From NCBI RefSeq assembly GCF_000170915.1, contig NZ_ABCT01000014.1, forward strand, positions 1 through 64,000: 64,000 bases of DNA, given 5' to 3'. Positions within the stretch are counted from its first letter, which is position 1; every line of letters begins with the position of its first letter. Positions 1 through 7,827 of the stretch are shown here, piece by piece. The notes below the pieces were generated by a model that searched no databases, had not been told where the DNA came from, and saw nothing but the letters and a program-made list of their open reading frames with translations. The position numbers and the translations under genes were made by a program. The DNA is from Limnobacter sp. MED105 (GTDB lineage: Bacteria; Pseudomonadota; Gammaproteobacteria; Burkholderiales; Burkholderiaceae_B).

Positions 1-2
1 CG

Positions 3-323
3 GGTACCAGTGAAGACCTCAATGTGTTGGTCATGGAACCCAAGCTTGAACAAATGATTACCCATGCACACACCGCAGCAGGGCAAGACCAGGTTGGTAT
101 TGACCCCAACCTGGCAGAAAACCTGGCTCGCCAAACTGCCGATGCAGCAGGTCGTCAAGAGCAACTGGGTCAAAGCCCAGTGCTGTTGGTGCCCGACGCA
201 TTGCGTTTGTCCATGGCCCGTTTGCTTAAGCGTGCAGCGCCCAACCTTCGGGTGCTGTCGCACAGTGAAATTCCTGAAAACCGTACTATCCGCGTTGCGC
301 AAGTCGTAGGAGCGAAAGCATGA
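3..323 (+). CDS. flhA: FlhA, C-terminal fragment (flagellar export gate)
   Basis: This is the 3' end of a gene that enters from the left edge; the reading frame is open from base 3. About 106 residues are visible. They match the cytosolic C-terminal subdomain of FlhA, the inner-membrane gate of the flagellar type III export apparatus. The visible features are the run SPVLLVPDALRLSMARLLKR followed by LRVLSHSEIPEN, the usual FlhA tail where a proline-containing segment precedes the last beta strand. The membrane half and the FHIPEP region lie outside the window. The stop overlaps the flhF start in an ATGA arrangement, so the two genes are translationally coupled. The call is safe from family pattern plus context. 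Confidence 0.93.
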   Translation, partial: GTSEDLNVLVMEPKLEQMITHAHTAAGQDQVGIDPNLAENLARQTADAAGRQEQLGQSPVLLVPDALRLSMARLLKRAAPNLRVLSHSEIPENRTIRVAQVVGAKA

Positions 324-1654
324 AGCTGAAAAAATTCACAGCCCCCACCACAAGAGAGGCCTTGCAAAAGCTGCGTGCTGAACTGGGTGAAGATGCAATT
401 ATTTTGTCCACCAAGCAAACTGCTGCGGGCACCGAAGTGCTGGCCGCGTCCTCGCAAGATCTGGACACTGTGATCGAGAAGCCGGCTGCTTCGTCAGCGC
501 CCCTGTCGTGGACCAAGGCTGAGCGCACACAATTTGCCGCGCAGGAAGCAACACGCCAGCCCACACCCGCCGAGAAAATTGCACAGCAGGTGGCCGCGCA
601 GCGCGAGGTGTTGATCAATCGCGCACCCGTGATGCACCAAATACCGCAAGCCTTGCCTGAACACGACATGATCACGGACGTGGCCAAGCGCCGTTCGCAA
701 GCGGCCAGCGATTCCATGGCCAGTGAGCAAACCGCGGTGCTGGAAGAAATCAAGCAAATGCGGCAGCTGTTGAAAGACCAAATGGCCATGATCACCTGGC
801 GCGATGCACTGGAGAAAAATCCCCAGCGCGGCGAACTGTGGAACCAGTTGACCCAATCCGGGTTCTCACCGCTGTTTGCGCGCACTGTGGTTGAAAAACT
901 GCCCGCAGACCTTTCCGACAGCCAGGTTCAAGACTGGGTGATGAACGTCATCAAGAAAAACCTGAATGTGGTGCCAGCCAACAAAGACATTGTTGAGACC
1001 GGCGGCACATTTGCTTTGGTAGGCCCCACCGGTGTGGGCAAAACAACCACCACAGCCAAACTGGCCGCACGTTGCGTGGTGAAGTATGGTGCTGACTCGC
1101 TGGGCTTGATCACCACTGACAGCTACCGGATTGGCGCACAAGACCAACTGCGAATTTACGGCAAGATTCTGGGTGTGCAGGTGTACACCGCACAAACCCA
1201 CGCCGACCTCGCCCAGTTGCGCAACACCATGCAACGCAAGCGCCTCATTTTGATTGACACTGTGGGCATGGGCCAACGAGATTCTCGCGTGGCTGAGCAA
1301 ACAAAAATTTTGACCGACAGCCATGTGAAGCGCGTGTTGTTGCTCAACGCAACCAGCCAGCCAGAGACGCTGGATGATGTCGTGCGCCATTACAAAAGCA
1401 CGGGTTTGAGTGGTGCAATTTTGTCCAAACTGGATGAAGCCATCAAAATTGGCGGTGTACTCGATGTGGTCATGCGTCACAAACTGGCTCTGCACTACAT
1501 TGCCACCGGCCAGCGTGTGCCTGAAGACCTATTCCCGGCTGACCCTCGCGTGTTGGTGCACCGCGCCATGCGTGCCCGCAGCAGTCAGGCGTTTCAAGCC
1601 TCGAGCGAGGAATTGAAATGGAAAATGGCCCAAGTCTCAGCGACTGGAATTTAA
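320..1654 (+). CDS. flhF: FlhF, SRP-type GTPase controlling flagellar placement
   Basis: The 444-residue protein has the FlhF layout: an N-terminal basic B-like region, a low-complexity Ala/Gln linker, then the NG GTPase domain. The P-loop GPTGVGKT is at residues 235-242. The switch motif IDTVGMGQRD and the specificity motif LSKLDEA follow in order. FlhF belongs to the SRP54/FtsY GTPase family and sets flagellar number and position at the pole, working with FlhG. The start at 320 overlaps the flhA stop by four bases. The 3' end overlaps flhG by 37 bases, so flhA-flhF-flhG-fliA read as one transcript. Nothing in the GTPase motifs looks damaged, unlike its neighbour FlhG. Confidence 0.95.
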   Translation: MKLKKFTAPTTREALQKLRAELGEDAIILSTKQTAAGTEVLAASSQDLDTVIEKPAASSAPLSWTKAERTQFAAQEATRQPTPAEKIAQQVAAQREVLINRAPVMHQIPQALPEHDMITDVAKRRSQAASDSMASEQTAVLEEIKQMRQLLKDQMAMITWRDALEKNPQRGELWNQLTQSGFSPLFARTVVEKLPADLSDSQVQDWVMNVIKKNLNVVPANKDIVETGGTFALVGPTGVGKTTTTAKLAARCVVKYGADSLGLITTDSYRIGAQDQLRIYGKILGVQVYTAQTHADLAQLRNTMQRKRLILIDTVGMGQRDSRVAEQTKILTDSHVKRVLLLNATSQPETLDDVVRHYKSTGLSGAILSKLDEAIKIGGVLDVVMRHKLALHYIATGQRVPEDLFPADPRVLVHRAMRARSSQAFQASSEELKWKMAQVSATGI

Positions 1655-2436
1655 AGTTTCATGGTCTACTGAATCCTATGGATCAAGCCAAAACACTTCG
1701 ACACTTGCTGGGCCGCAAAGCCGCCACCATTCACCCGATTCTCGGTGATATGGGGAGCGACTATGCAGCCTGTCTGGCTCGTTTTGTATTAGAGCAGCAA
1801 GCGCGCTCCGATCGGGCAGCCGTGTTGTTTGACGGGTCTGCAGCTGGCTTGCCGCAACTGCTGCCAATCCATGCACGCACAGATCTGATTGAATTTTTCA
1901 ACGGCAATCTGAACCTGGAAGATCAGGTCATTGAGCTTGCTGAATCCCAATACCTGGTGGTGGCCCGAATTGGTCTTGAGGCCTTGGCCAAAAAGCCGGC
2001 TCAATCCCTGGCCCTGCTGGGCAAGCTTCATCGCATGCCGGTGAGCTGCGACCGCTTTTATGCCACATTGCCCTACGAGGCAGTCCAACTGGCCAAAGCC
2101 TTTTCCCCACAAGACGACTGGTACTGGGTGGTGCAGCCCACCGCCCGATCGGTGACCCGTGCCTTTCAGGCCATTCGTTCTTCAAAAGGGGTAGACGAAA
2201 ATATTCGCCATCGTGTTATTGTTGCGGGTGTAAGAAGCACAGATGAAGCCGATCACGTGTTCGCAAATTTGCTGGAAAGCACCTCGAGCTTTCTGGTCAA
2301 TCCTCTGCAGTATGCGGGGCATTTGCCAGCCTTGCCTTCGGGCAAAGCCTTGAACCAGGTCGGTCGGGAGATGATTGCGGCAGGTCGGCGAATTGCGAAA
2401 GCCATTTGCTCTTTCGACGAACACGCACTGGCGTAA
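1618..2436 (+). CDS. flhG: FlhG/FleN-like MinD-family protein with degenerate P-loop
   Basis: The 272-residue protein sits exactly where flhG lies in flhF-flhG-fliA operons. Residues 21-31 (MDQAKTLRHLL) match the conserved N-terminal DQAxxLR helix of FlhG, which in characterised homologues contacts and stimulates FlhF. The following MinD-like fold is recognisable: AVLFDGSAAG around 68-77 sits where the Walker A-prime aspartate strand should be, and RTDLIEFFNGNLNLEDQVIE is typical of the family. However, the segment that should be the deviant Walker A motif (GGKGGVGKT) reads LGDMGSDYA at 42-50, with no glycine-lysine pair. ATP binding is therefore doubtful. A GAGGAA ribosome site seven bases before the ATG at 1618 supports that start, inside the end of flhF. 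Confidence 0.82.
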   Translation: MENGPSLSDWNLKFHGLLNPMDQAKTLRHLLGRKAATIHPILGDMGSDYAACLARFVLEQQARSDRAAVLFDGSAAGLPQLLPIHARTDLIEFFNGNLNLEDQVIELAESQYLVVARIGLEALAKKPAQSLALLGKLHRMPVSCDRFYATLPYEAVQLAKAFSPQDDWYWVVQPTARSVTRAFQAIRSSKGVDENIRHRVIVAGVRSTDEADHVFANLLESTSSFLVNPLQYAGHLPALPSGKALNQVGREMIAAGRRIAKAICSFDEHALA

Positions 2437-2461
2437 TAACAAGACAGGAAGCACAGACTCC

Positions 2462-3178
2462 ATGTACACAGCCCAGGGCACTTTAGACAAATCAAAGCAA
2501 GTGGACCAATACATCCCCTTGGTTCGCAGGTTGGCGCATCACCTGATCGCCAAGCTGCCCGCGTCTGTGCAAATCGATGATCTGATTCAAGCCGGCCTCA
2601 TCGGCCTGATGGACGCCATTACCCGTTTTGAAGAAGGGCAGGGCGCCCAGTTTGAAACCTATGCCAGCCAACGAATTCGCGGTGCCATGCTGGATGAACT
2701 CCGTTCGGCCGACTGGATGCCGCGTGGCGTGCGCCAGGCGCAGCGAAAAATTGAAACTGCCACGCTGAGAGCCGAGCAAAAGCTTGGACGCTCAGCCTCT
2801 GAGAAAGAGATTGCAGACGTTATGGGCGTTAGCCTGGACGAATACCAGGACATGCTGTTCGATTCGCGTGGCGCATCGCTGGTGTTTTATGACGATTACG
2901 CCGACGACGGCGATGGCGAAGGTTATCTGGATCGCCAGATCGGCGGTGACGAGGAAGCCAACCCACTTGAAATGCTGGGCGACCAGCGTTTCCGTGAAAA
3001 CTTGATTCAGGCCATTGAAGACCTGCCTGAACGTGAAAAAATGCTCATGGGACTGTATTATGAGCAGGAGTTAAACTTCCGTGAAATCGCCGCTGTCCTT
3101 GGCGTGACTGAGTCCCGGGTGTGTCAGTTGCACACACAGGCGGTCAGTCGCCTCAAAGCCAAGCTTCGCGAACACTAA
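2462..3178 (+). CDS. fliA: FliA, flagellar sigma-28 factor
   Basis: The 238-residue protein has the sigma-28 pattern. Region 2 (YIPLVRRLAHHLIAKLPA, then DDLIQAGLIGLMDAI) is followed by region 3 with WMPRGVRQAQRKIE. Region 4 carries the helix-turn-helix NFREIAAVLGVTESRVCQLH. FliA directs RNA polymerase to late flagellar promoters and is held by FlgM, encoded about 3 kb downstream on the other strand. The open frame extends upstream to 2375, but the ATG at 2462 is preferred: it follows a CAGGAAG site, lies after the flhG stop, and gives the usual family length of about 239 residues. It is the last flagellar gene of the flhAFG-fliA transcript before a sensor kinase that begins seven bases later. 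Confidence 0.95.
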   Translation: MYTAQGTLDKSKQVDQYIPLVRRLAHHLIAKLPASVQIDDLIQAGLIGLMDAITRFEEGQGAQFETYASQRIRGAMLDELRSADWMPRGVRQAQRKIETATLRAEQKLGRSASEKEIADVMGVSLDEYQDMLFDSRGASLVFYDDYADDGDGEGYLDRQIGGDEEANPLEMLGDQRFRENLIQAIEDLPEREKMLMGLYYEQELNFREIAAVLGVTESRVCQLHTQAVSRLKAKLREH

Positions 3179-3184
3179 GCACAC

Positions 3185-5083
3185 ATGGCTGATCCCAAAG
3201 CCCAGGGAAAACCGAAAACTTTCGAGCAGTCTCGCACCCGGGTCAATCGTTCCCTGATTTTGGTCATACTCACCGGTGTTGGTCCCTTGGCCTTGGCCGC
3301 CTTTTACATGGCTGCCACAACTTCCGATGCCGCCAACTGGAATTTGACCGTTCTCCTGACCTTGGCGTTGGGGGTGTTGGGCGCGTGGTTCATGGGCAAC
3401 AAGCTCATGTCGGGTCTGCTTGAAATCATCCGCTCTTCCATTCAGTCTGAAAGTCAGTTGCGCCGCCTCATGGAACTGTCGGGCGATTGGTATTGGCACC
3501 AAGATTCTGCCCACACCATTGTGCGGATCATCTACCGTGGCAAAGATCAAAACAGCGAGGCCAAAAACGGATTCAAGCTGCCTTTCGATGGCCTCGCACG
3601 TTGGGATGTTGAAGGCTTGAAATGCATTGACCCGCGCTACAACTGGGATACTTTCAAAGAACTTCTCGACAGTCATCAACCCTTCGATCGGGTCTGTTTC
3701 GAGTATTGGCCGCAGGATTCCGAGCGTATTATTTTTGAATCGACTGGCCGACCCCTGTACAACACCAACGGCGATTTTGTGGGCTACATGGGCGTGTCTT
3801 CTGATCGCACGCAGAAGCGCTTGAACGAGCAGTTGTTGTCCTTGCAACGTTCACTGCTGCAGGGCGTTTTGCTCTCTGCGCCCATTCCCGAGTTGGCAGC
3901 GTCGTACGCGCGTGGTTTGAAAAACTGCCTTACTGTGCATGCTGAAGTGGTGCTGGGTTTTCGGGACAAATCCGAGCACAACCACTGGCGTGTACGCGGC
4001 ACCCATCCCAACCTGCGCATGCCTTTCGAGAAAGGACAGGCATTTTGGGACAACGCCGAACAGCTTTGTGAACCCTTGGAGGGACATGACCAGCACGGTG
4101 TGGTCTGGATCGCCAAAATGAAGCCCGAGCATTATTTTGAGAGCAACTGGGCCACAGAGCTTGGCATTACAGCGGTGTGGTTTGCCCTGCGCAAAGCCAT
4201 CGAACCCAACCAGCCAGAGTACTGGATCATGGTGGCCCAGAAGGGCGTCGACAACACACGCCATGATGATGTATTGCGTGTTTTAACCGCTATTCGTCTG
4301 CTTGGTTTGTGTGTTGAGCGCCGTGTTTTTGAAGACGATTTGCAGGGGCTGAACGGAACCCTCGAGCAGCGCATCAATGACCGCACCGCCGAGCTTACCC
4401 GCAGTAACTCTGAGCTGGAGGCATTCACTTACACGGTGTCGCACGACCTTCGAGCCCCCCTTCGGGCCATCGATGGTTTCTCCAGTATTCTGAAAGAGGA
4501 TTTCGCGGAAAACCTGCCAGAGGATGCCCGGGGCTTACTCGATCGAATCAGCAACAACGCACGTCAAATGGGTGGCCTCATAGACGGCCTGCTCGACTTT
4601 TCACGTTTGCTGCGCACCGATGTTGCGCGGGTCAAAGTAGATCAGCAGCAACTGCTGGATCAAATCCTGGATCAGCTCGATGCCCGGCGAAAAAATGTGG
4701 TGGAGTTGTGTGAGTTGCCACCTGTGTATGCCGACCCGGTGTTGTTGAAGCAAGTGTGGATGAATTTGATCGACAATGCCTTGAAATTCAGCAGCAAGGC
4801 AGCGCAACCGAAAGTCACCATTGAATGCGAAAAAACAGGGCGCTTCTACCGGTTTAGTGTCAGGGACAATGGCGCAGGTTTTGACATGAAGTACGCCGAC
4901 AAACTGTTCAACGTGTTTGAACGTTTGCACCACAAGAAAGATTTCGATGGCACCGGGGTGGGCCTGGCCATTGTGAAACGAATCATTGAACGTCACGGCG
5001 GCGAAATCAGTGCCAAGGGTGAACTGGGCCAAGGTGCCTGCTTCACATTCACCTTGCCTGAGCACGCTGATTTGAACGACTAA
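3185..5083 (+). CDS. Membrane histidine kinase, phytochrome-like HisKA class
   Basis: A 632-residue sensor kinase. Two hydrophobic segments lie near residues 17-40 and 55-75, so a short loop faces the periplasm. A PAS-like region follows near 95-210, with a WYWHQD stretch and GYMGVSSDRTQ at its end, then a GAF-like region. A short coiled coil (LEQRINDRTAELTRSNSELE) leads into the dimerisation helix with phospho-acceptor His420 in SHDLRAPLRAIDG. The ATPase domain shows the N box IDNALKF, the G1 box DNGAGFD and GTGVGLAIVKRI. This kinase class often pairs with single-domain response regulators, and one begins 13 bases downstream. Its place directly after fliA suggests a motility-linked signal, but the ligand is unknown. 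Confidence 0.88.
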   Translation: MADPKAQGKPKTFEQSRTRVNRSLILVILTGVGPLALAAFYMAATTSDAANWNLTVLLTLALGVLGAWFMGNKLMSGLLEIIRSSIQSESQLRRLMELSGDWYWHQDSAHTIVRIIYRGKDQNSEAKNGFKLPFDGLARWDVEGLKCIDPRYNWDTFKELLDSHQPFDRVCFEYWPQDSERIIFESTGRPLYNTNGDFVGYMGVSSDRTQKRLNEQLLSLQRSLLQGVLLSAPIPELAASYARGLKNCLTVHAEVVLGFRDKSEHNHWRVRGTHPNLRMPFEKGQAFWDNAEQLCEPLEGHDQHGVVWIAKMKPEHYFESNWATELGITAVWFALRKAIEPNQPEYWIMVAQKGVDNTRHDDVLRVLTAIRLLGLCVERRVFEDDLQGLNGTLEQRINDRTAELTRSNSELEAFTYTVSHDLRAPLRAIDGFSSILKEDFAENLPEDARGLLDRISNNARQMGGLIDGLLDFSRLLRTDVARVKVDQQQLLDQILDQLDARRKNVVELCELPPVYADPVLLKQVWMNLIDNALKFSSKAAQPKVTIECEKTGRFYRFSVRDNGAGFDMKYADKLFNVFERLHHKKDFDGTGVGLAIVKRIIERHGGEISAKGELGQGACFTFTLPEHADLND

Positions 5084-5096
5084 AAGGATACTTGCC

Positions 5097-5537
5097 ATGG
5101 CTGACGTAGTGCTGGTTGATGACAATTCCAATGACGCAGACCTTGCTTTGCGCGTGGTGCGCAAAACTTCCTCAAGCTCCACCACGGTGCTGCTTGAGGA
5201 TGGTGAACGGGCTATCGAATACTTCAAACAGTTGATGGAAGATCACCCGAAAGACAGCGCGGCCCTGAATTTGCCCAAGCTCGTGCTGCTGGATCTGAAA
5301 TTGCCCAAGCTGGATGGTCTGGAAGTGTTGAAGTTCTTGCGCTCGCACGATGTGTTCAAGACCATGCCCATTGTTGTACTGTCTTCATCACGCGAAATCA
5401 GCGATGTCAAACGTTCTTACGAGTTGGGAGTGAACAGCTTTGCAGTCAAGCCAGTGCAATTCGATCAGTATCTGACCCGAATTTCTGCACTGGTATCTTA
5501 TTGGCTAACGATTAACGAATTACCGCGCGGGGCATAG
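5097..5537 (+). CDS. Single-domain response regulator (Rcp1-like)
   Basis: The 146-residue protein is a receiver domain only, with no output domain. It carries the acidic pair Asp8-Asp9, the phospho-acceptor Asp66 in LLDLKLPKLDG, and the late signature SSSREISDVKRSYELGVNSFAVKP. The extended loop between beta 2 and beta 3 is typical of receivers that partner phytochrome-type kinases, as in Rcp1. It is almost certainly the partner of the kinase just upstream. Its 3' end overlaps the convergent flgN gene by 26 bases. Whether it passes phosphate onward or acts on the flagellar motor cannot be told from sequence. Confidence 0.87.
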   Translation: MADVVLVDDNSNDADLALRVVRKTSSSSTTVLLEDGERAIEYFKQLMEDHPKDSAALNLPKLVLLDLKLPKLDGLEVLKFLRSHDVFKTMPIVVLSSSREISDVKRSYELGVNSFAVKPVQFDQYLTRISALVSYWLTINELPRGA

Positions 5538-6036
5538 CGCCACCGGTGAGGGCTGACTGGCTCATGCCGCCTTTGGGGCCATAGGTATCGCTGGCGGTGG
5601 GCTTTTGTTCAGCCACAGCAGCTGCAGTCAAAATCGAAATTCTTTCCTGCAGTCCCGCCAATTGCTCGGTTACCAACTCGCCATTTGTATTGTTCAAACG
5701 CTGTGCGTGGGTGAGGGTGGTGCGCAGGGTTGAGTAGGTGCCCAGCAGGCGAGGTTCGTGTGCTGCAAGTACATCGACCCACAGGGCGATGCCGTCCATA
5801 TTGGGCTGAAAGCCCTCAGCCTTGGCCAATTGAACGTTGTTCAGGTAACGCTTTTCAAGCTCCAGCATCATGGCTTCCTTGCGAAGGGCCAGGCTGTTCA
5901 GCTCAGTGGTTTGCAGTTTTACAAGGCACGCCTGTTCTTCAAGCAAGATATCCACCAGCGCCATGGCCATGTCACATTCATAGGCCAGGTTGCGGTACAA
6001 ATTTTTTGCTGCGTCAGCGTGCGACATAATCTTCAA
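5512..6036 (-). CDS. flgN: FlgN, export chaperone for FlgK and FlgL
   Basis: The 174-residue, largely helical protein lies directly after flgM on the minus strand with a seven-base gap, the normal flgM-flgN order. FlgN-family proteins bind the C-termini of hook-junction proteins FlgK and FlgL in the cytosol and bring them to the export gate. Both substrates are encoded in this window. The visible features are the N-terminal helices with LVDILLEEQACLVKLQTTELNSLALRKE, which match the FlgN pattern of glutamate- and leucine-rich helices, and a polar, proline-containing tail. It probably shares the sigma-28 promoter upstream of flgM. Its end overlaps the convergent receiver gene by 26 bases. Confidence 0.82.
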   Translation of the reverse strand: MKIMSHADAAKNLYRNLAYECDMAMALVDILLEEQACLVKLQTTELNSLALRKEAMMLELEKRYLNNVQLAKAEGFQPNMDGIALWVDVLAAHEPRLLGTYSTLRTTLTHAQRLNNTNGELVTEQLAGLQERISILTAAAVAEQKPTASDTYGPKGGMSQSALTGGAMPRAVIR

Positions 6037-6043
6037 TCCTCAG

Positions 6044-6334
6044 TTACTTTTGACCAAGCAACTCGCGAGCACTTTCAATCACTTTGGCGGCAACCGCCTC
6101 GGCATTGACCTTGAACTCGCCTTTGCTAATGGCCTCTTTGATCTCGGCCACTTTCTCGGCGTTGAACGGCGCACCTGCTGCGCTCAGTTCACTCGACTGC
6201 CCGGAAAGCTTGGCTACTGCGCCTTCCGAACCGGTTTTCTCTGTGGAGCCAACCGATGCTGACTTGCTGCCACCTTGTGGCTTGGTCAGTTTGTCAATCG
6301 GGTTGCTTCCCGGGTTTATTCTATTAATACTCAT
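6044..6334 (-). CDS. flgM: FlgM, anti-sigma-28 factor
   Basis: The 96-residue protein begins MSINRINPGSNPIDKL, a typical FlgM start. It has a disordered Ser/Gly-rich N-terminal half and two predicted C-terminal helices (FNAEKVAEIKEAISKGEFKV and NAEAVAAKVIESARELL), the part that wraps around FliA in known structures. FlgM holds sigma-28 until the hook-basal body is finished, then is exported through it. It is transcribed with flgN. A strong sigma-28-type promoter lies 50-75 bases upstream, consistent with the usual autoregulatory loop in which FliA drives its own inhibitor. Confidence 0.92.
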   Translation of the reverse strand: MSINRINPGSNPIDKLTKPQGGSKSASVGSTEKTGSEGAVAKLSGQSSELSAAGAPFNAEKVAEIKEAISKGEFKVNAEAVAAKVIESARELLGQK

Positions 6335-6382
6335 GATGTCCTCCGCATTGGGGCAGAGCCTAAGTGGGTTTCGTATGTTTTC

Positions 6383-6409
6383 TTAACGGCTCGATTCCAC
6401 CTAACTTTA
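6383..6409 (-). promoter_or_regulatory. Sigma-28 (FliA) promoter of flgM-flgN
   Basis: Read on the minus strand, this site is TAAAGTTA, 11 bases, then GCCGTTAA. The enterobacterial sigma-28 consensus is TAAAGTTT-N11-GCCGATAA, so only one base differs in each half and the spacing is exact. It lies about 50 bases upstream of the flgM start. With fliA at 2462-3178 in the same window, this is a coherent regulatory link. Confidence 0.85.
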
Positions 6410-6449
6410 ACGAATTCTGGAAAGAATTCCTACTTTTTGAGGATCACCC

Positions 6450-7166
6450 CTACAAACTAACCTCAACCAGCAGCGCATCTCGCGCCACACCATGCAGTAT
6501 CTTGCCCTGTGTGGTTTTGATTTTTACCACCTCGCCCAACTCGGCCTCACCCATCGCAACCGCGGTACCACCAATTGCAAAGCCAGGGCCTTTCATCATT
6601 ACTTTCACGGTATCGCCGTTTTTCACCAAGGCCTGGCCGCGCAAATAGTCGTGCTTTAACAGCGTGCCTGGCCACAATTGGCGGGCTGCTGTTTTGTTGT
6701 TTAAATGCGCAAGGTCGCTGACCCAGCCGTGGCTCAGCTGGCTTAAATCCATGGTTCTGAATTCAACATCATTCAGGCCCAGCGTTTGGCCCGATTGAAT
6801 TGTTCCTTTTACCACCAGCACAGGCGCCCACACTTTCACATCGACACCCACAAAGAAGGGGGCTGTGTCCGATCCCACGCACTGCACGCGCACATAAGTG
6901 CGGCCCCACATTTTGTTGCCTGCCGTATTGGCAAACAAGGCGGCGGGGCATTGCAGGCTGCCAATCCGTTCATCGGCTTTTACAAACTTCACATCCACAC
7001 TTGCGCCAGGTGGCAGCAGCGCGGGGTCGACCAGTTCACTCAGTTGGGCTTCAGTCACCCAGCGAGAACTGTCGGTTTGTGCTGCACCAGTCTGAACAAG
7101 CCCAAGGACAAGCCCTGCGCCAAACAGCACTCGAAATGCGATGTTAAAAAAAGTGAGAAATTTCAT
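6450..7166 (-). CDS. flgA: FlgA, periplasmic P-ring assembly chaperone
   Basis: The 238-residue protein starts with a clear Sec signal peptide (about residues 1-29, ending QTGAAQ) and ends with a SAF-type beta-clip domain (VKNGDTVKVMMKGPGFAIGGTAVAMG). FlgA helps FlgI polymerise into the P ring in the periplasm. The gene diverges from flgB, as in many proteobacteria, with a 191-base gap between the starts. flgI lies in the opposite operon about 6 kb away. There is no sign of truncation. Confidence 0.92.
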   Translation of the reverse strand: MKFLTFFNIAFRVLFGAGLVLGLVQTGAAQTDSSRWVTEAQLSELVDPALLPPGASVDVKFVKADERIGSLQCPAALFANTAGNKMWGRTYVRVQCVGSDTAPFFVGVDVKVWAPVLVVKGTIQSGQTLGLNDVEFRTMDLSQLSHGWVSDLAHLNNKTAARQLWPGTLLKHDYLRGQALVKNGDTVKVMMKGPGFAIGGTAVAMGEAELGEVVKIKTTQGKILHGVARDALLVEVSL

Positions 7167-7193
7167 TCAAGTTCTGGGCACTGCTGCCGTAAA
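7167..7193 (+). promoter_or_regulatory. Possible weak sigma-28-like promoter before flgB
   Basis: The site reads TCAAGTTC, 11 bases, GCCGTAAA. The spacing fits sigma-28, but the first half matches the consensus only partly. It points toward flgB, which starts 165 bases further on, so the leader would be long. Early and middle flagellar operons often use other sigma factors. This is a weak call, given mainly because the 191-base flgA/flgB gap shows no better promoter. Confidence 0.25.
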
Positions 7194-7357
7194 TGTCACT
7201 GTAAGAAACAATTTCTGCCTCGATGACAACATCCTAGGCGGGAGCTTGCTGCACCCTAAGCAGAAAAAGAGCACCCTTTCCCCCCTTTCTCTCCACTTTG
7301 ATTTGACAGCATCAATTCAATAATCCATTCATCCGTCCGTGTATGAAGGATTAAAAG

Positions 7358-7810
7358 ATGTTGGACAAACTTACAGATGCAATGCAGTTCTCTGCCGAGG
7401 CCCTGAAACTCAGAGCGCGTCGGCAAGAGGTATTGACCTCCAACATTTCCAACGTCGACACCCCCAATTACAAAGCAGTCGATTTCGACTTTCAAAGCGC
7501 GCTGAAAGCAGCCACAGGCGAGAAGGGTTCTATGGGTAGTCCTTCCAATCCAGGCCTTGGCAATGGCGCAGGCGCCTTGGCTGTGACCCACCAAGGCCAC
7601 ATAACCGGCAAAGGCAACGCAGGCATGAGCACCGCCGAGATGTTGCAGTTTCGCCGCGGCAACAATGCCGCCATCGATGGCAACTCGGTCGACATCGACC
7701 GCGAGCGCGCCGCATTTGCAGAAAACACGGTGAAGTACGAAGCCGCCTTGCGTTCAATCAACGGAAGAATTTCTTCCTTGAAGCAAGCCATGGGTTCGGG
7801 CAACCAATAA
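7358..7810 (+). CDS. flgB: FlgB, proximal rod protein
   Basis: The 150-residue protein has the flagellar rod N-terminal signature (ARRQEVLTSNISNVDTPNYKA, about residues 21-41) and a C-terminal amphipathic helix (FAENTVKYEAALRSINGRIS). FlgB forms part of the proximal rod next to the MS ring and is exported without a cleaved signal. It heads the flgBCDEFGHIJKL operon, in which gaps between genes are mostly under 30 bases. Its start is preceded by GGATTAAAAG. Confidence 0.94.
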   Translation: MLDKLTDAMQFSAEALKLRARRQEVLTSNISNVDTPNYKAVDFDFQSALKAATGEKGSMGSPSNPGLGNGAGALAVTHQGHITGKGNAGMSTAEMLQFRRGNNAAIDGNSVDIDRERAAFAENTVKYEAALRSINGRISSLKQAMGSGNQ

Positions 7811-7827
7811 GGGTATAGGGAGCAAAC

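Noticed and set aside
7230-7255. Possible sigma-54 promoter (GG...GC) before flgB
   Set aside because: The spacing between GG and GC is nine bases, one less than required, and the rest of the motif is weak.
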